Made by a program: the position numbers and the translations under genes
Assembly (NCBI GenBank): GCA_016235225.1
Contig: JACRLS010000301.1
Coordinates: forward strand, 1-5,532
Direction: 5' to 3'
DNA length: 5,532 bases
Source: Nitrospirota bacterium
GTDB taxonomy: Bacteria; Nitrospirota; Nitrospiria; Nitrospirales; Nitrospiraceae
Shown: piece after piece, positions 3,866 to 5,532 of the stretch
Numbering within the stretch: the first letter of the stretch is position 1
Layout of the letters: each line of letters starts with the position of its first letter
Notes under the pieces: generated by a model
Told to the model about the DNA's origin: nothing
The model's database searches: none
Seen by the model: only the letters and a program-made list of their open reading frames with translations

Positions 3866-5532
3866 GATAGCCCATGGCTCACCACCCTCACCGTCGACGG
3901 CTCGCCGTCCTTGTCTGCCGCGTCGCCCCGGGCGACCGGCCAAGTCACCAGGCCGGAGACTGAATCCGTCGCCGGACCCGCATCCCGCCGCTTCGCATAG
4001 ATCTGCGGGAGATTGTTCGTCCCAAACTTCGAGATATAGAGGAAGACGTGCTCCCGGGCATTGACCCGCACGGCCCAGGGCTCGAAGTCGCGCTGGTAAA
4101 ACTCTTCGCAGAGCTGCATCGCGTCGAGGCACGAGAGGCTGCCCGGCTCGTTCAGCGTGTAGTAATAGTCGAGCGGCAGATCGTACTCCTCCTGCTTGTG
4201 GATGGTGATCCCGAACTTTTCAGGGTGGCGCACCATCGGTGTGTGGCGATAGGCCACGAAGTAGAACAGTTCCACGGAGTGAATCACCGGCTGGTTGTCG
4301 AGCACGAACCGGCGGGTTTCCAGCGCTTCATCGCGCGTCTCGCCCGGGAACCCGTAGAAAGCCATCACGTGGTTCCAGATCCCCGCCTTCGCCGCCTGAT
4401 GCAGGTTGTTCCGGATCACGCTCTTCTTGGCGTGCTTGTCCATGAGGTTCAGCACCCGCTCGTTGGCCGACTCCATCCCGTAGTAGAGGGTGCAGCAGCC
4501 GGCCTTCGCCGCCAGGTTCCAGATCTCCTGGTCCTGGAGGGTTTCTTCAAACCGGATCAGCGTCGTCCACTTGATTCCGACCTGCTGGTCGACCAGCAGC
4601 TGCGACACCTTCTTGAACAGCGCCGGCGGATAGGACTCATCGGAGAACAGAAAATGGCGGCAATGGTACTTGTCCCGCAGCGCCGTGATCTGCTCGATTA
4701 CTTGTTGCGCCGGCACGCCACGATACTGGTCGAAGTAGCCCTGGCCATGGTCACAGAACGTGCAGCGGCCCCAATAGCAGCCCCGCGTGGCGAGGTACGG
4801 AATGATCAGCTCCGGCACGAAGTAGCGATCCAGCGGCAGCCCGTCAAAATCCGGGATCGGCAGCGCGGTGGTCTTTTCGGTGTAGACCTCGGGGCTCACA
4901 TGGACACCGGCCGCATCCCGATACATGAGGTTCGGGACCGAGGCCATCGCCCGTTGGCCGTTCAGGGCTTCGATGAGCCAGAGCAGCGCATGCTCCCCTT
5001 CATAGAGGATCGCCGAGTCGAAGATCTCGGTGAAAAAGCGTTCCTGATGCGGCAGCTCTTCCTGCAACCGCGTGATGACATTGCCGCCGACCACCACGTG
5101 AATGTGCGGGAACGTCTCCTTGATCATCTTGCAAAACGTCAGCCCGGCGAGCAACTGCATCTGCGTCCCGATCGAGAGCCCGATGACGCCGGGCTTCTCC
5201 TTGCTCACCGCCGGCATGACCAACTGGTTGCCGATGTCCCGATAGACGTTCACCTGTTCATCGTCCAGGCAGGCGAAGACTTCTTTTGACACCCCAGGCC
5301 GATAGCCCAGGTTGCTTTCCATCGGGTAGAACACGAGCGACGCGGGATAGTAGGCGGTGGAAATGTAGCGCATCACCTCGCGGAAGGTATTCAGGGCCGT
5401 TTCGAGCGTCGCCGCCTCGTAAAACTGCCGGCCGCGGACCACGCGCTTTGATTCTTCCGCCCGCGCCGCCAGATCGAACACATCCACCGTCGCCGCCTGC
5501 TCCAGCGCCGCCTTCTGGTCCGTCTCCTTCTC
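3862..5532 (-). CDS. Cobalamin-binding-type radical SAM protein (N-terminus outside window)
   Basis: Numbering is from a GTG at 5487. The frame stays open from there through the right edge (15 more codons), so the true start probably lies outside and the GTG is unlikely to be the start. Residues ~95-185 resemble a B12-binding Rossmann domain (GVIGLSIGTQMQLLAGL, then HVVVGGNVITR, then a YEGE segment), as in class B radical SAM enzymes that use cobalamin. The radical SAM barrel follows: GCYWGRCTFCDHG with Cys237, Cys242 and Cys245. This spacing is CX4CX2C rather than CX3CX2C. Further barrel landmarks are FLFSDE (~285), YYGMES (~338) and FYGFPGET (~377). The last ~35 residues are a polar, low-complexity tail. 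Relatives include methyltransferases, cyclases and RiPP-modifying enzymes; the substrate here is unknown. It converges on the J-like gene, and its stop is part of the inverted repeat. Confidence 0.85.
   Translation of the reverse strand, partial: EKETDQKAALEQAATVDVFDLAARAEESKRVVRGRQFYEAATLETALNTFREVMRYISTAYYPASLVFYPMESNLGYRPGVSKEVFACLDDEQVNVYRDIGNQLVMPAVSKEKPGVIGLSIGTQMQLLAGLTFCKMIKETFPHIHVVVGGNVITRLQEELPHQERFFTEIFDSAILYEGEHALLWLIEALNGQRAMASVPNLMYRDAAGVHVSPEVYTEKTTALPIPDFDGLPLDRYFVPELIIPYLATRGCYWGRCTFCDHGQGYFDQYRGVPAQQVIEQITALRDKYHCRHFLFSDESYPPALFKKVSQLLVDQQVGIKWTTLIRFEETLQDQEIWNLAAKAGCCTLYYGMESANERVLNLMDKHAKKSVIRNNLHQAAKAGIWNHVMAFYGFPGETRDEALETRRFVLDNQPVIHSVELFYFVAYRHTPMVRHPEKFGITIHKQEEYDLPLDYYYTLNEPGSLSCLDAMQLCEEFYQRDFEPWAVRVNAREHVFLYISKFGTNNLPQIYAKRRDAGPATDSVSGLVTWPVARGDAADKDGEPSTVRVVSHGLS

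Noticed and set aside
4048..5289. Long open plus-strand frame (413 codons)
   Set aside because: Fully antisense to the B12-type radical SAM gene, whose motifs are clear; the product is an Arg/His/Leu-rich shadow.

Overview
This is a G+C-rich bacterial window of compactly packed genes. It holds four minus-strand genes and one small plus-strand gene. Nothing here fixes the taxon. The overall style (B12-type radical SAM enzymes, and purine-rich quasi-repeats between genes) reminds me of Nitrospirota such as Nitrospira. That is an impression at about even odds, not a result.

Layout from left to right. (1) 1-874, minus: the N-terminal ~85% of a zinc-binding medium-chain (MDR) alcohol dehydrogenase or quinone oxidoreductase-like protein, cut by the window edge. 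(2) 875-1051: an intergenic spacer filled by a long GC-rich imperfect inverted repeat. (3) 1052-1984, minus: a complete PhzF-family isomerase/epimerase-like protein with its own sigma70-type promoter at 1998-2026. (4) 2034-2213: a second imperfect inverted repeat built from hexamer/12-mer quasi-repeats. (5) 2284-3414, minus: a radical SAM protein with a CX3CX2C cluster motif and a DUF512-like C-terminus. It appears to have lost one base near 2296-2304, so that ~28 C-terminal residues continue in another frame to a stop at 2213. (6) 3415-3499: a short divergent control region with a perfect 16-bp palindrome. (7) 3500-3757, plus: an 85-residue J-domain-like protein in which the HPD signature reads HPA. 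(8) 3754-3865: a third inverted repeat between convergent genes, made of stop-codon-bearing heptamers. (9) 3862-5532, minus: a cobalamin-binding-type radical SAM protein with an unusual CX4CX2C motif. Its reading frame stays open through the right edge, so its N-terminus lies outside.

The two radical SAM genes on the same strand, with a small degenerate J protein between them on the other strand, form the least ordinary part of the window. No substrate can be read from the sequence. The PhzF-like and dehydrogenase genes look like ordinary accessory metabolic genes. The most striking non-coding feature is that all four visible gene ends run directly into repeat-rich inverted-repeat arms. In the convergent pair, the stop codon itself is the first three bases of a tandem heptamer array. 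I saw no tRNA, rRNA, CRISPR array or insertion sequence.
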